Assembly: GCA_038125665.1 (NCBI GenBank)
Contig: JAYPEI010000007.1
Coordinates: 1 to 64,000, forward strand
Direction of reading: 5' to 3'
Source: CAILUG01 sp038125665
GTDB taxonomy: Bacteria; Pseudomonadota; Gammaproteobacteria; Pseudomonadales; Pseudohongiellaceae
Length of the DNA: 64,000 nt
The notes under the pieces were generated by a model. The model did no database searches, had not been told where the DNA came from, and saw nothing but the letters and a program-made list of their open reading frames with translations. Below are positions 9,636 to 17,762 of this stretch, piece after piece. Each line of letters opens with the position of its first letter. The stretch's first letter is position 1. Made by a program: the position numbers and the translations under genes.

Positions 9636-10256
9636 ATGAAATTTATCCATCCAAAAATCAAACCACTCAAGTGGACCTTGGTGCTTCTACTGCTGACTGG
9701 CTGTGTTAGTTCTCCACCTACCGATATTACTAATGTATGCAAAATTTTTAGTGATAAAGGTGGTTGGTACACTTCTGCAATGGAAGCTGAAAAACGCTGG
9801 AAAAGTCCAGTCCCTGTGGCCATGGCAATTATGTATCAAGAATCTGCTTTTCGTGCGAGAGCTAAACCACCACGTAAATATATATTGGGAGTTATACCGG
9901 GTCCAAGGCCTTCCAATGCGGTGGGTTATGCTCAAGCGTTGGAGAGCACTTGGAGTGATTATGAACGAGCAACAGGCCGCAAAGGGAAAAGAACAAATTT
10001 CCAGGACTCTATTGACTTCATAGGCTGGTACAACGATAGAACCTTCCGGCAAAATGGTGTGCATAAAACGGATGCCTACAATCTTTATTTGGCGTATCAC
10101 GAAGGCCCCAGCGGTTATGCTAATAAAACCTATAACCAGAAAGCTTGGCTTTTACGGGCGGCTAAGCGTGTTGCAGATAATGCTGAGCGTTTTGACAAGC
10201 AATTAATTAGCTGTCGTGCTGAATTAGGTAGGTCATGGTGGCGTCGATTTTTTTAA
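9636..10256 (+). CDS. Lipoprotein with a lytic-transglycosylase-like domain
   Basis: The 206-residue product begins with a basic segment, a hydrophobic stretch and a lipobox (LTGC, Cys23), so it is predicted to be a lipoprotein, probably on the outer membrane. The rest resembles the SLT/lysozyme-like fold: MAIMYQESAF around residues 62-71 places a candidate catalytic Glu at residue 69, followed by a GYAQALESTW segment and a later YHEG segment as in Gly-Tyr-rich SLT domains. It may cleave peptidoglycan near the division or growth site, but that role is inferred from fold only. It lies 88 bases after ligA and 24 bases before djlA. Confidence 0.75.
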   Translation: MKFIHPKIKPLKWTLVLLLLTGCVSSPPTDITNVCKIFSDKGGWYTSAMEAEKRWKSPVPVAMAIMYQESAFRARAKPPRKYILGVIPGPRPSNAVGYAQALESTWSDYERATGRKGKRTNFQDSIDFIGWYNDRTFRQNGVHKTDAYNLYLAYHEGPSGYANKTYNQKAWLLRAAKRVADNAERFDKQLISCRAELGRSWWRRFF

Positions 10257-10280
10257 TCCTTAAATAAGAATGATGAGATT

Positions 10281-11084
10281 ATGAGTTGGTGGGGCAAAGT
10301 TGTAGGTGGTACTCTAGGTTTCGTTCTGGGGGGGCCTTTGGGTGCGATGCTAGGGGCATCGCTAGGGCATAGCTATGATCAGCGTGGTTCCACTGGCTCC
10401 GGTTCAAAAGGCTTTGGTATTGGTGGCGGTTATTTCCAGCAACAGCAAATCCAAACTGCTTTCTTCACCGCAACCTTCTCGGTAATGGGGCATCTTGCCA
10501 AAGCAGATGGTGCTGTCACTCGCGATGAAATATCATTAGCTGAAAATATAATGCGCCAACTCCGACTAGGGGATGCCCAGCGAAAAGTCGCGATTCAGCT
10601 ATTCAATCAGGGTAAAAGTAAAGACTTCGACTTTGAAGGTGTGATGCTTCAGTTTGGGCAGCTTGCCTCACGTAGTTCTTCGCTACGACAGATGTTTATA
10701 GAAGTGCAAATTGCTACCGCTCTGGCTGATGGCACACTGCATTCAGAAGAGGAAAATGTCCTTCAACGTTGTGCCTCCCTGCTTGGGTATAGTGCTGATG
10801 ATTTTGCCCGACTCATGCATCGACAGCAAGCAGGTGCACGAATGCATGAAGGGGTATATCAATCCCCAGCTGCCATAAAGCAAGCTTATGAAGTACTTGG
10901 TGTTGACCCAGGATCATCCGATAATGAATTAAAAAAAGCTTACCGCCGACAAATGAATCAACATCATCCAGATAAACTTGTGGCGAAGGGTTTACCGGAG
11001 GAAATGATGGAGTTAGCTCATAAAAAGACTATGGAAATAAAGCAAGCCTATGAACTAATCAAAAGTGCTAGGGCAAAAGTTTAG
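10281..11084 (+). CDS. djlA: DnaJ-like membrane co-chaperone DjlA
   Basis: DjlA is an inner-membrane J-protein that stimulates DnaK and influences envelope stress signalling. The 267-residue product has a short N-terminal glycine-rich membrane segment (residues about 5-30), a TerB-like helical domain in the middle with the KADGAVTRDE segment, and a C-terminal J domain with the essential HPD at residues 229-231. Length and order of domains match the family. It is the last gene of the rightward run; an M16 peptidase converges on it after 114 bases in which I see no clear terminator. Confidence 0.93.
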   Translation: MSWWGKVVGGTLGFVLGGPLGAMLGASLGHSYDQRGSTGSGSKGFGIGGGYFQQQQIQTAFFTATFSVMGHLAKADGAVTRDEISLAENIMRQLRLGDAQRKVAIQLFNQGKSKDFDFEGVMLQFGQLASRSSSLRQMFIEVQIATALADGTLHSEEENVLQRCASLLGYSADDFARLMHRQQAGARMHEGVYQSPAAIKQAYEVLGVDPGSSDNELKKAYRRQMNQHHPDKLVAKGLPEEMMELAHKKTMEIKQAYELIKSARAKV

Positions 11085-11198
11085 ACAACTTTGAACAACT
11101 TTAGATTAACCTTTTTCGCTCTAGTCAGTTTGTTGTTATGGTCAGGGGCAAATTAAGGAAGACAGCAATAAATCAATGTACAACCATTTTCAAACACA

Positions 11199-14120
11199 CT
11201 AAGTGAAGGAGTTGACTTCTAGACCAAGGCTCTCAAGCTCTTTTGTCTCACCTTTGTGTGAAACAATTCCGATACTTGCTTCAGCATCTTTTAAATATTT
11301 TTGAGTCACTTCCTTAAGTCTCGTTAAATCAACTTGCAGCACTTGCTCGCGGAAGATCATGCGATCTTCTCGGGTTCTACCAAAAAGTTCGTTATGGAAG
11401 CTCTGTTTAGCGGCACCTGCAGGAGAGCCTGGTCTGTCTAAAGCAGAGATGACTCCCAAAATAGCCTCTTCGATTTGCGCGTCGCTATGGTTTGCCGTAA
11501 GCATCCAATCAATAGCTCGACGATAATCCGCTAAGGTTTCTGATAAGCGAGGGTCGCGATAAGAGAAAAATCGAAATGCCGCGCAACTGCCATCTTGGGT
11601 AGCTCCTCCTCCATAGGCCCCACCTTGTTCACGAATGGCTCTATGGAGGAACCCGTTACGCATAAAACCAGCCAAAACAGTCAGAGGGGCCGCATCCTCA
11701 TGAGTGCTGGCAACTGTTGGAAACGCCATAGCACAGAAATTAACTTGAGCATTAATTAGCCACGCTTTCTGTACTGGCTCACGTATAGATGGAAGCGTGA
11801 ATTTTGGTTTTGTTTGGTTATAAGGGATTGTTGGCCATACTTTACGGATAGCATGCAAAAGTGCAGGAAGCGCATCAGCTTCAGCAATCAACAAACCCTG
11901 CGGAAGTTGCGACCTCAGGGAGTTGTACAGACACTTAAGGGATTCAGCAAATCTAGCTAACTCATCTGGTTGATGAAGCAATCGGGCTCGCTCTTTCAAG
12001 CGGCTAATACCAGCCAGGCCCGTGTTGTTATAGTCCCACTGGGCCAAAGCACTCATTCCTGAACACGCTAATCCCATGGCAAGACCATGGCCCTGTGAGC
12101 TCAGGCTCTGTTGTCTGCGGTTGTTCACTTGGTCAATAAGCTCAAGAATACGATTGTGTTCGTCAAAGCGACAATCCATCAGGGTATCTGCTAGAAGTCG
12201 AGAGAGTGGCTCCTGGTTTCTATACAGTCCTTTGCTAGAGAGTACAAGATAACCTTGAGTTTGTTGGATATCTCCAGTGCCACTTCGCATCGAAGAATAG
12301 CAGGACACACCGCCAGACACAGCTGCTTGTTCATTTTGTATATCTAAATAGGAGCGGTTACCAATACCTAATTCAGGGATACAAGTCGTTAAGTATGGCA
12401 GTAGAGAGGCCTCATCATCACTTAAAGTGGGTAAGGGAAGAATCAGTTGTTGGTAATTTATTCCATTAGTACCACGCTCATAAGTGGTCAATTCAATTCC
12501 GCTTTGGTTCCCAGTTCTAAAATGAGCAGTCGGGTATACCCAAGGGATATCAGCTGGGACATCAGATAATTCTACTTTCGGTAAAATCTCTGCATTGGGT
12601 TCTTGCTCTTGGCGTGTTTTTAAAGCATCACTACGCGCGATTATATTAGTGATATCTTCATCGCTTAGACCAGATTTTATATTGGCTAGTTTCTGTTCTT
12701 CCTCTTGCTTGCTGCGGTTGGTAAATTCCTCATCAGCATGCGCTGTCAGAGTCACCCGATGAGGATTTTTCAATAGTAAGCGATGAATAAGACTAGGAAT
12801 GAAATCAGGTTGTTCACAAGCTTTTTTTAACTTGTCTAGAGCAGGGTCTATGTCCAAGAGGTCGACAGGATTACCCCTATGGGTAGCACTAGAAAGCGCA
12901 CTTAATAGCAGTTGCAAGCCATAGGGATAACTATCTCCACTGATTTCTCGCGCATGCAGTTCGAGGCTATGCAATGCTGCATCAATTTGTGCCTTGGGAA
13001 CGCCCTCTGAAGCTATACGCTCGAGGGTACTCAAAATAAGCTCTTCAACAGCGGCAGTGGCATGCGTGGCACAACCCTCTAGACCGCAGACAAAACTCAT
13101 TTCTTTATATGAGTCCTCCAGGCCACAAAGAGAAGAAGGTGATTTCCCTAAACCACATGTTTCCAGTACTTGCTGTAAGGGACTTGCTGAATTGTCCAGT
13201 AAAACGGCACTTAGGAGTTGAGCTTCATAAAGATCCTGCAAATTGCTGCTGTGTCCTAAAAGCCAGGCCAGCAGTACTTGAGTCTTATCATTTTCACCAT
13301 CCCCATCGTCTGGATAGCTCAATGTGACTTTGACTGGTTCTCGGTAACGCTGTTCATCAGCTACTTCTATAAAGACATCCAATTTGTCAAACTCTCGCAG
13401 TGCTAAGTGTTCAAACCTTTCGTGGTGGTCGTGAGCTGGAATATCACCATATGTGAGGAAGATAGCATTGGAAGGATGATAGTGAGTACGATAGAAGCTA
13501 CATAACTCCTCATAGCTTAAGTCAGGTATGTTGCTAGGCTCGCCACCACTGTTGAAATGGTAGGTATTCGTTGGGAAAAGCACCGAACTGAGTTGCTGCC
13601 AGATGTAACTACTGGGCGAACTCATCGCGCCTTTCATTTCGTTGTACACAACCCCTTTGAATTCAAGTGGGCTTTTCGGGTTAGTAGGTTCTGAAAACTC
13701 CAGCCGATGTCCTTCTTGAGCAAAATCTAGCTGATGTAAATTCGAGAAAAATACCGCATCCATATATACATCAAGTAAATTGTTGAAGTCTTTTTTGTTT
13801 TGACTGGCAAAAGGGTAGGCCGTCCAATCACTTGAGGTAAAGGCATTCATAAAGGTGTTCATTGAACGCCTTATCATCATAAAGAAAGGGTCACGCACAG
13901 GAAAACGGCGTGAGCCACAAAGCGCGGTGTGCTCTAAGATATGAGCTACCCCAGTAGAGTTCATGGGAACAGTGCGTAAAGCTACCATAAACACATTTTC
14001 AGGATTATCGGTTGCTAGATGGTAATGAACAGCCCCAGTCCGGACGTGCACATATTCTTCAAAATTTACTTTCAATGTTGGTAACTGACGGGTGGCGCGA
14101 AGTTGGAAGGTTGATGACAT
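11199..14120 (-). CDS. M16C-family zinc metallopeptidase (PreP-like)
   Basis: The 973-residue product belongs to the insulinase-like M16 family in its one-chain form, as in presequence protease. The inverted zinc motif HILEH is at residues 60-64, and a conserved NEMKGAM segment downstream supplies the usual third ligand Glu. The second, catalytically inactive half is present, with the RxxRxYGG-type segment seen as REQGGAYGGGA. No signal peptide is evident, so a cytoplasmic peptide-degrading role is likely. It is transcribed alone, opposite to the genes on both sides. Confidence 0.9.
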   Translation of the reverse strand: MSSTFQLRATRQLPTLKVNFEEYVHVRTGAVHYHLATDNPENVFMVALRTVPMNSTGVAHILEHTALCGSRRFPVRDPFFMMIRRSMNTFMNAFTSSDWTAYPFASQNKKDFNNLLDVYMDAVFFSNLHQLDFAQEGHRLEFSEPTNPKSPLEFKGVVYNEMKGAMSSPSSYIWQQLSSVLFPTNTYHFNSGGEPSNIPDLSYEELCSFYRTHYHPSNAIFLTYGDIPAHDHHERFEHLALREFDKLDVFIEVADEQRYREPVKVTLSYPDDGDGENDKTQVLLAWLLGHSSNLQDLYEAQLLSAVLLDNSASPLQQVLETCGLGKSPSSLCGLEDSYKEMSFVCGLEGCATHATAAVEELILSTLERIASEGVPKAQIDAALHSLELHAREISGDSYPYGLQLLLSALSSATHRGNPVDLLDIDPALDKLKKACEQPDFIPSLIHRLLLKNPHRVTLTAHADEEFTNRSKQEEEQKLANIKSGLSDEDITNIIARSDALKTRQEQEPNAEILPKVELSDVPADIPWVYPTAHFRTGNQSGIELTTYERGTNGINYQQLILPLPTLSDDEASLLPYLTTCIPELGIGNRSYLDIQNEQAAVSGGVSCYSSMRSGTGDIQQTQGYLVLSSKGLYRNQEPLSRLLADTLMDCRFDEHNRILELIDQVNNRRQQSLSSQGHGLAMGLACSGMSALAQWDYNNTGLAGISRLKERARLLHQPDELARFAESLKCLYNSLRSQLPQGLLIAEADALPALLHAIRKVWPTIPYNQTKPKFTLPSIREPVQKAWLINAQVNFCAMAFPTVASTHEDAAPLTVLAGFMRNGFLHRAIREQGGAYGGGATQDGSCAAFRFFSYRDPRLSETLADYRRAIDWMLTANHSDAQIEEAILGVISALDRPGSPAGAAKQSFHNELFGRTREDRMIFREQVLQVDLTRLKEVTQKYLKDAEASIGIVSHKGETKELESLGLEVNSFT

Positions 14121-14170
14121 CTAGCAAACCTTTGTTATAAGTCGGAAATTCACAGAAAAGATCGCTCAAA

Positions 14171-14287
14171 ATGTTTAAGGACTCTCTGAATGCAAATGAT
14201 ATGCTATTCATTATGAGTGCTTTTGTCACTGTTATGGGAGCAATTGGAGTGATGACACGGTCAATACTTCCTGATAACTTGATCTAG
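14171..14287 (+). CDS. Possible 38-residue single-span membrane peptide
   Basis: An ATG at 14171 opens a 38-codon frame ending in TAG at 14285-14287, only 24 bases before the quinoprotein gene. The peptide has a charged N-terminus (MFKDSLNAND) and one hydrophobic span over about residues 11-27. The hydropathy is what one expects of a small membrane subunit, but an A-rich GAAAAG about 10 bases upstream is only a weak ribosome-binding site. I do not recognise a family. It could be a chance frame in the 5' leader of the dehydrogenase gene. Confidence 0.35.
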   Translation: MFKDSLNANDMLFIMSAFVTVMGAIGVMTRSILPDNLI

Positions 14288-14311
14288 TTGAATAAGTAGA
14301 GGGGAATTATT

Positions 14312-16096
14312 GTGAAAATTAAAATAACGATCCCGGGTTTACTGCTTGCCGTGATGCCTATCTGTGTCTTACAAGCACAACCACTGCTTTCGGAAAGTCC
14401 AACCCAACAAGTAGACGACACAACACTCTTAGCACCCGATGATGCCGACTGGCTTATGTGGCGCCGAACTGTGAATGGCTGGGGTTACTCACCGCTTGAT
14501 CAAATAAATAGGTCTAATGTATCTCAGCTTGAGCTCGCGTGGTCTATTCCAATGGGTGAAGGGGCTATTCAAGAGGGGACACCATTAGTTCATGACGGAG
14601 TGCTTTACATGCCTAATCCCAGGGACATGGTACAAGCTGTCAATGCCGCTACCGGTGAAATACTTTGGGAGTACAAACGAGAGCTACCAGAGGATTTAGG
14701 AGATTACATTACTGCGCATGAAACAAACAGAGCCTTAACTCTATACAAAGGTGGGATTGTTTACACCACAAATGATGGCTACATCATTCGTTTAAATGCC
14801 AACACGGGAGAAGTAGAATGGGAAACACAGATTCTTGATTTTCATACCCATCCTATCCAGCAAAGCTCTGGTCCCATCGTCATCAAGGGCTTGGCCATTT
14901 CAGGGCGTACTTGTCAGCCACCAGCAGGTCCTGATGCCTGTTTTATTGTGGCGCATGATGCTATAACCGGTCAGGAAGTGTGGCGGTTCTACACTATACA
15001 GAGTCCTCAGCAAGGGGAGGCAGATACTTGGAATAATATTCCATGGGAAGCCCGATGGCATGTTGGTGCCTGGATGATGCCCACCTACGACCCAGAGCTC
15101 AATTTAATTTATATGGGCACTTCAGTAACTGGTCCGGCACCCAAGTTTCTTCTTGGAGGTAATGACAATACTTTCCTCTATCATAACTCCACACTGGCTT
15201 TGAACCCAGAAACTGGCGAGCTAGTCTGGTACTACCAACACGTCGTTGATCACTGGGATCTCGATCATACTTTCGAACGTCTCCTGGTTGATACCCAAGT
15301 TGCCCCTGATGTTCATGCAGTAGAGTGGATAAGCCAAGATATTGAGCCAGGACGCAGCTATAAAGTGCTCACAGGGATTCCTGGAAAGACTGGGATTGTA
15401 TATACCTTGGATCGTGAAACTGGTAAGTTCTTGTGGGCACGTCAGACCGTTTATCAAAATGCTATAGAAAGTATTGATGAACAAGGTTCGGCAACTGTTA
15501 ATCAAGAAGTATTGTTCCAGGCCGAGGGAGATGAGGTCGATGTTTGCCCATCCACTGCAGGAGGAAAGAACTGGTGGGCAGGCGCCTATTCACCTCTAAC
15601 AAATGCCATGTATTACGGGTTACAAAACACGTGTATGCATCTGACTGTCATTCTCGATGAGCCAGATCAAGAGGGGCCTCCCTATGGTTGGATTGGACAA
15701 GAATCTCTTGCGCCTGGACATGAGGAAAATATTGGCACCGTCTATGCAATCTCGGCCGAGACAGGCAAAACATTGTGGACCCATGAACTACGAGGAACAG
15801 CTTTGTCCATGGTTACCACAGGTGGTGGCCTTGTCTTTGGGGGAGATCTTGAGGGAAATTTCCGAGCATATGATCAAGAAAATGGCACCATCCTGTGGGA
15901 ACGTAATTTGGGGTCCACGATCAGTGGCTACCCCATTAGTTTTGGAGTAGACGGTGAGCAGTATATTGCAGCCAGCACAGGCTCTTCTGTAACTACCTCT
16001 TCCCATCGTCGTTACTTGCCAGATGTCAAAACAGGTTCTGACAATCAGTTGTACGTGTTCAAAATTAAGACTGGCTTGACTGGTAGAACTCAATAG
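14312..16096 (+). CDS. Divergent PQQ-dependent alcohol dehydrogenase-like quinoprotein
   Basis: The 594-residue product has a cleavable signal peptide (about residues 1-23) and the eight-bladed propeller of the methanol/ethanol quinoprotein dehydrogenases, with repeated tryptophan-docking segments such as TGEILWEY, TGQEVWRFYT and TGKTLWTHE. A GTG start at 14312 is preceded by GGGG. W315-D316-L317-D318 matches the catalytic Asp motif, with the second Asp that is typical of lanthanide enzymes. By comparison with well-known family members, the vicinal Cys pair is replaced by AHETNR (about 136-141), GTGNPxP is replaced by GTSVTGPAP (about 269-277), and the calcium-ligand Glu segment is not recognisable. 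No cytochrome c domain or PQQ biosynthesis gene is present. Presumably periplasmic; substrate unknown. The neighbouring hydroquinone genes suggest an aromatic or phenolic alcohol, which is inference. Confidence 0.82.
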   Translation: MKIKITIPGLLLAVMPICVLQAQPLLSESPTQQVDDTTLLAPDDADWLMWRRTVNGWGYSPLDQINRSNVSQLELAWSIPMGEGAIQEGTPLVHDGVLYMPNPRDMVQAVNAATGEILWEYKRELPEDLGDYITAHETNRALTLYKGGIVYTTNDGYIIRLNANTGEVEWETQILDFHTHPIQQSSGPIVIKGLAISGRTCQPPAGPDACFIVAHDAITGQEVWRFYTIQSPQQGEADTWNNIPWEARWHVGAWMMPTYDPELNLIYMGTSVTGPAPKFLLGGNDNTFLYHNSTLALNPETGELVWYYQHVVDHWDLDHTFERLLVDTQVAPDVHAVEWISQDIEPGRSYKVLTGIPGKTGIVYTLDRETGKFLWARQTVYQNAIESIDEQGSATVNQEVLFQAEGDEVDVCPSTAGGKNWWAGAYSPLTNAMYYGLQNTCMHLTVILDEPDQEGPPYGWIGQESLAPGHEENIGTVYAISAETGKTLWTHELRGTALSMVTTGGGLVFGGDLEGNFRAYDQENGTILWERNLGSTISGYPISFGVDGEQYIAASTGSSVTTSSHRRYLPDVKTGSDNQLYVFKIKTGLTGRTQ

Positions 16097-16129
16097 TTAT
16101 CATCAGGATTAACAAGAAGGGGATATGAC

Positions 16130-16618
16130 ATGACTTTTAAAACTCAAGTGGCGTCTTTGGCGTCGTATGACAAAGGAACAATCGAAGTTAATGACGATTT
16201 GAAACATTACGCTTTTTCGAATGTCTTCGAGGTGGCTAATAATTCAAAACCTTACGAGCGTGTGATGGTTGTCTCAAACTTAGAATATGCAGCAGAAGTA
16301 ATTCGCACAGAGGGAGCTTCTCCTTGGTACGCATCACCGCATGATGAATTTGCTATTGTCATGGATGGAGAAGTGGAATTTACTTTTTTTGAGCTTACTG
16401 ATGCTGAGAAACCAAGCCATACACACGGGGCTGCGCGACTGGCTGAGGCCCCTACCGGAAAACGTATGGGGAGAATAGTTGCTCGTCGTGGACATGAAGT
16501 CTTGTTACCCCAAGGATCTGCTTACCAGCTTAATTCTATAAAACCAGGTGTTGTTCTTGTCCAGACATCAGCCGGACCGGAAAGTATTGAAAAGTGGTCT
16601 GAGATTTGTGTCCTTTAA
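16130..16618 (+). CDS. pnpC: Hydroquinone 1,2-dioxygenase, small subunit (PnpC/HapC type)
   Basis: The two-subunit hydroquinone 1,2-dioxygenases known from para-nitrophenol and 4-hydroxyacetophenone degradation pair a ~19 kDa subunit with a ~38 kDa iron-bearing subunit. This 162-residue cupin-like protein has the size of the small subunit and directly precedes a matching large subunit. Visible features are SPHDEFAIVMDGEVEF in the first cupin strand region (from about residue 68) and the RGHEVLLPQGSAYQL segment in the second. The ATG at 16130 follows a strong AGAAGGGG; a nearby ATG six bases upstream hits a stop. It lies 33 bases after the quinoprotein gene and is likely co-transcribed with it. 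Confidence 0.8.
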   Translation: MTFKTQVASLASYDKGTIEVNDDLKHYAFSNVFEVANNSKPYERVMVVSNLEYAAEVIRTEGASPWYASPHDEFAIVMDGEVEFTFFELTDAEKPSHTHGAARLAEAPTGKRMGRIVARRGHEVLLPQGSAYQLNSIKPGVVLVQTSAGPESIEKWSEICVL

Positions 16619-16641
16619 CCCGTCACCAATGAACCGAAGCA

Positions 16642-16668
16642 CTCAGGCACTAAGTTTTTTCGCCTGAG
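16642..16668 (+). promoter_or_regulatory. Intercistronic stem-loop between pnpC and pnpD
   Basis: CTCAGGC (16642-16648) and GCCTGAG (16662-16668) form a perfect 7-bp stem with a 13-base loop containing TTTTTT; the stem could extend by AAG/CTT across a small bulge. No U-tract follows the stem, so it is not an obvious terminator. It lies between the pnpC stop and the preferred pnpD start, where it could affect mRNA stability or subunit ratio. Function is inferred. Confidence 0.45.
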
Positions 16669-16699
16669 CTTAATGAAAGGTAAAAAAAAGGTAACTACA

Positions 16700-17701
16700 A
16701 TGAATGCAGCTCTAGAAAATGTAAAAGTCATCGCCTCCGAGCCAGACCCAGTTCTTGGATGGCGTAGTTTCCAGTTTGGTAGCTTCACCTTTACTCGTGA
16801 TGCTTACTTTGCTCATGTGTCCTGGCCCAAAGGCACACATACCATTGAAATAGATAGATTCCTACGGGCGATGGTACGTGATATTGGTTGGGGGTTCTTC
16901 TATGGTTGGATCTTTTTTGATGACGTTTTTGGAACTACTAATCATTATGGCACTGTAGACATCTTTGCTGGGTCTTACAGCCGCGGTCATCGTGATACTG
17001 GTTTGGACTTTCTTGAAACCTTTACTACTAATGATATACGTGAAGCTTTTGAAACTATCTCAAAAAACTGGATAAATGAGGGCTATGATCCGCTGAGCGC
17101 GCCAATGGAAACTGGTTCTCCATTGGGTTCCAAAGTAAAGGAAGCCGAAGGCCCATTGATTCGTGGTTTTGAGCCTGCTCGTCGTATGTTGGGTTTGCCA
17201 GGGGATGTGGCTCCACGCTCCGATGCAACTGGTCATCCAATCAACCGTGCCTTTGCGGATCTTGAGTTTGATCAGCCTACCATTGAAGCCGAGCCAGGAT
17301 TTGAAGGTAAAATCCATGCTTTCAATCTCTATGATCACATTGCTCGTGCAGACGTGACATGGAATCCCTCCTTTACTTCTATAAGCCGCGCTTGTATTTG
17401 TTGTGTGACTAGCGAAGAACACATGCTTCCAGTTATTCATGGTAACGACCGCAACGAATGGTTTATTCAGTTGACAGATGAAATTCATTGGAATATTCAA
17501 GATAAAAATACTGGTAATCCACGTGGCCGTATAGTCATGAAATCAGGAGATGTTTGCGCTATGCCTGCAGACATCCGCCATCAGGGTTTCTCTCCCAAAC
17601 GTTGCATGTTGATGGTTTTAGAAAATGGTACTCCTGGTTTAGAAGAAAAATATGCTAAAGGTGAACTGGAACCATTCCCCATTACTGCCAGTCGTTGGTA
17701 G
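16700..17701 (+). CDS. pnpD: Hydroquinone 1,2-dioxygenase, large iron-binding subunit (PnpD/HapD type)
   Basis: PnpD carries the Fe(II) site and cleaves hydroquinone between C1 and C2 to 4-hydroxymuconic semialdehyde. The C-terminal cupin shows HGNDRNE followed, 47 residues after its His, by RHQGF. This reproduces the His-x-Asn-x3-Glu plus distal His ligand set described for PnpCD (His256, Asn258, Glu262, His303). Counting from an upstream ATG at 16673 gives exactly those numbers; from the ATG at 16700 they are 247, 249, 253 and 294. I prefer 16700 because AAGG lies 8 bases upstream, while the earlier ATG has no ribosome-binding site and abuts the stem-loop. Length is 333 residues (342 with the earlier start). 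Strong neighbours support the call: small subunit before, semialdehyde dehydrogenase after. Confidence 0.87.
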   Translation: MNAALENVKVIASEPDPVLGWRSFQFGSFTFTRDAYFAHVSWPKGTHTIEIDRFLRAMVRDIGWGFFYGWIFFDDVFGTTNHYGTVDIFAGSYSRGHRDTGLDFLETFTTNDIREAFETISKNWINEGYDPLSAPMETGSPLGSKVKEAEGPLIRGFEPARRMLGLPGDVAPRSDATGHPINRAFADLEFDQPTIEAEPGFEGKIHAFNLYDHIARADVTWNPSFTSISRACICCVTSEEHMLPVIHGNDRNEWFIQLTDEIHWNIQDKNTGNPRGRIVMKSGDVCAMPADIRHQGFSPKRCMLMVLENGTPGLEEKYAKGELEPFPITASRW

Positions 17702-17716
17702 TTTAATCGACCATTT

Positions 17717-17745
17717 ACTCCCCGCTTATTGCGGGGAGTTTTTTT
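17717..17745 (+). terminator. Intrinsic terminator between pnpD and the aldehyde dehydrogenase gene
   Basis: A perfect 9-bp stem, ACTCCCCGC (17717-17725) with GCGGGGAGT (17731-17739) and loop TTATT, is followed by seven T. It is a textbook rho-independent terminator, yet the next pathway gene begins only 17 bases later. Partial read-through would make the downstream genes less expressed than the dioxygenase. Confidence 0.93.
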
Positions 17746-17762
17746 CTAGATAAGGCGTAGTT

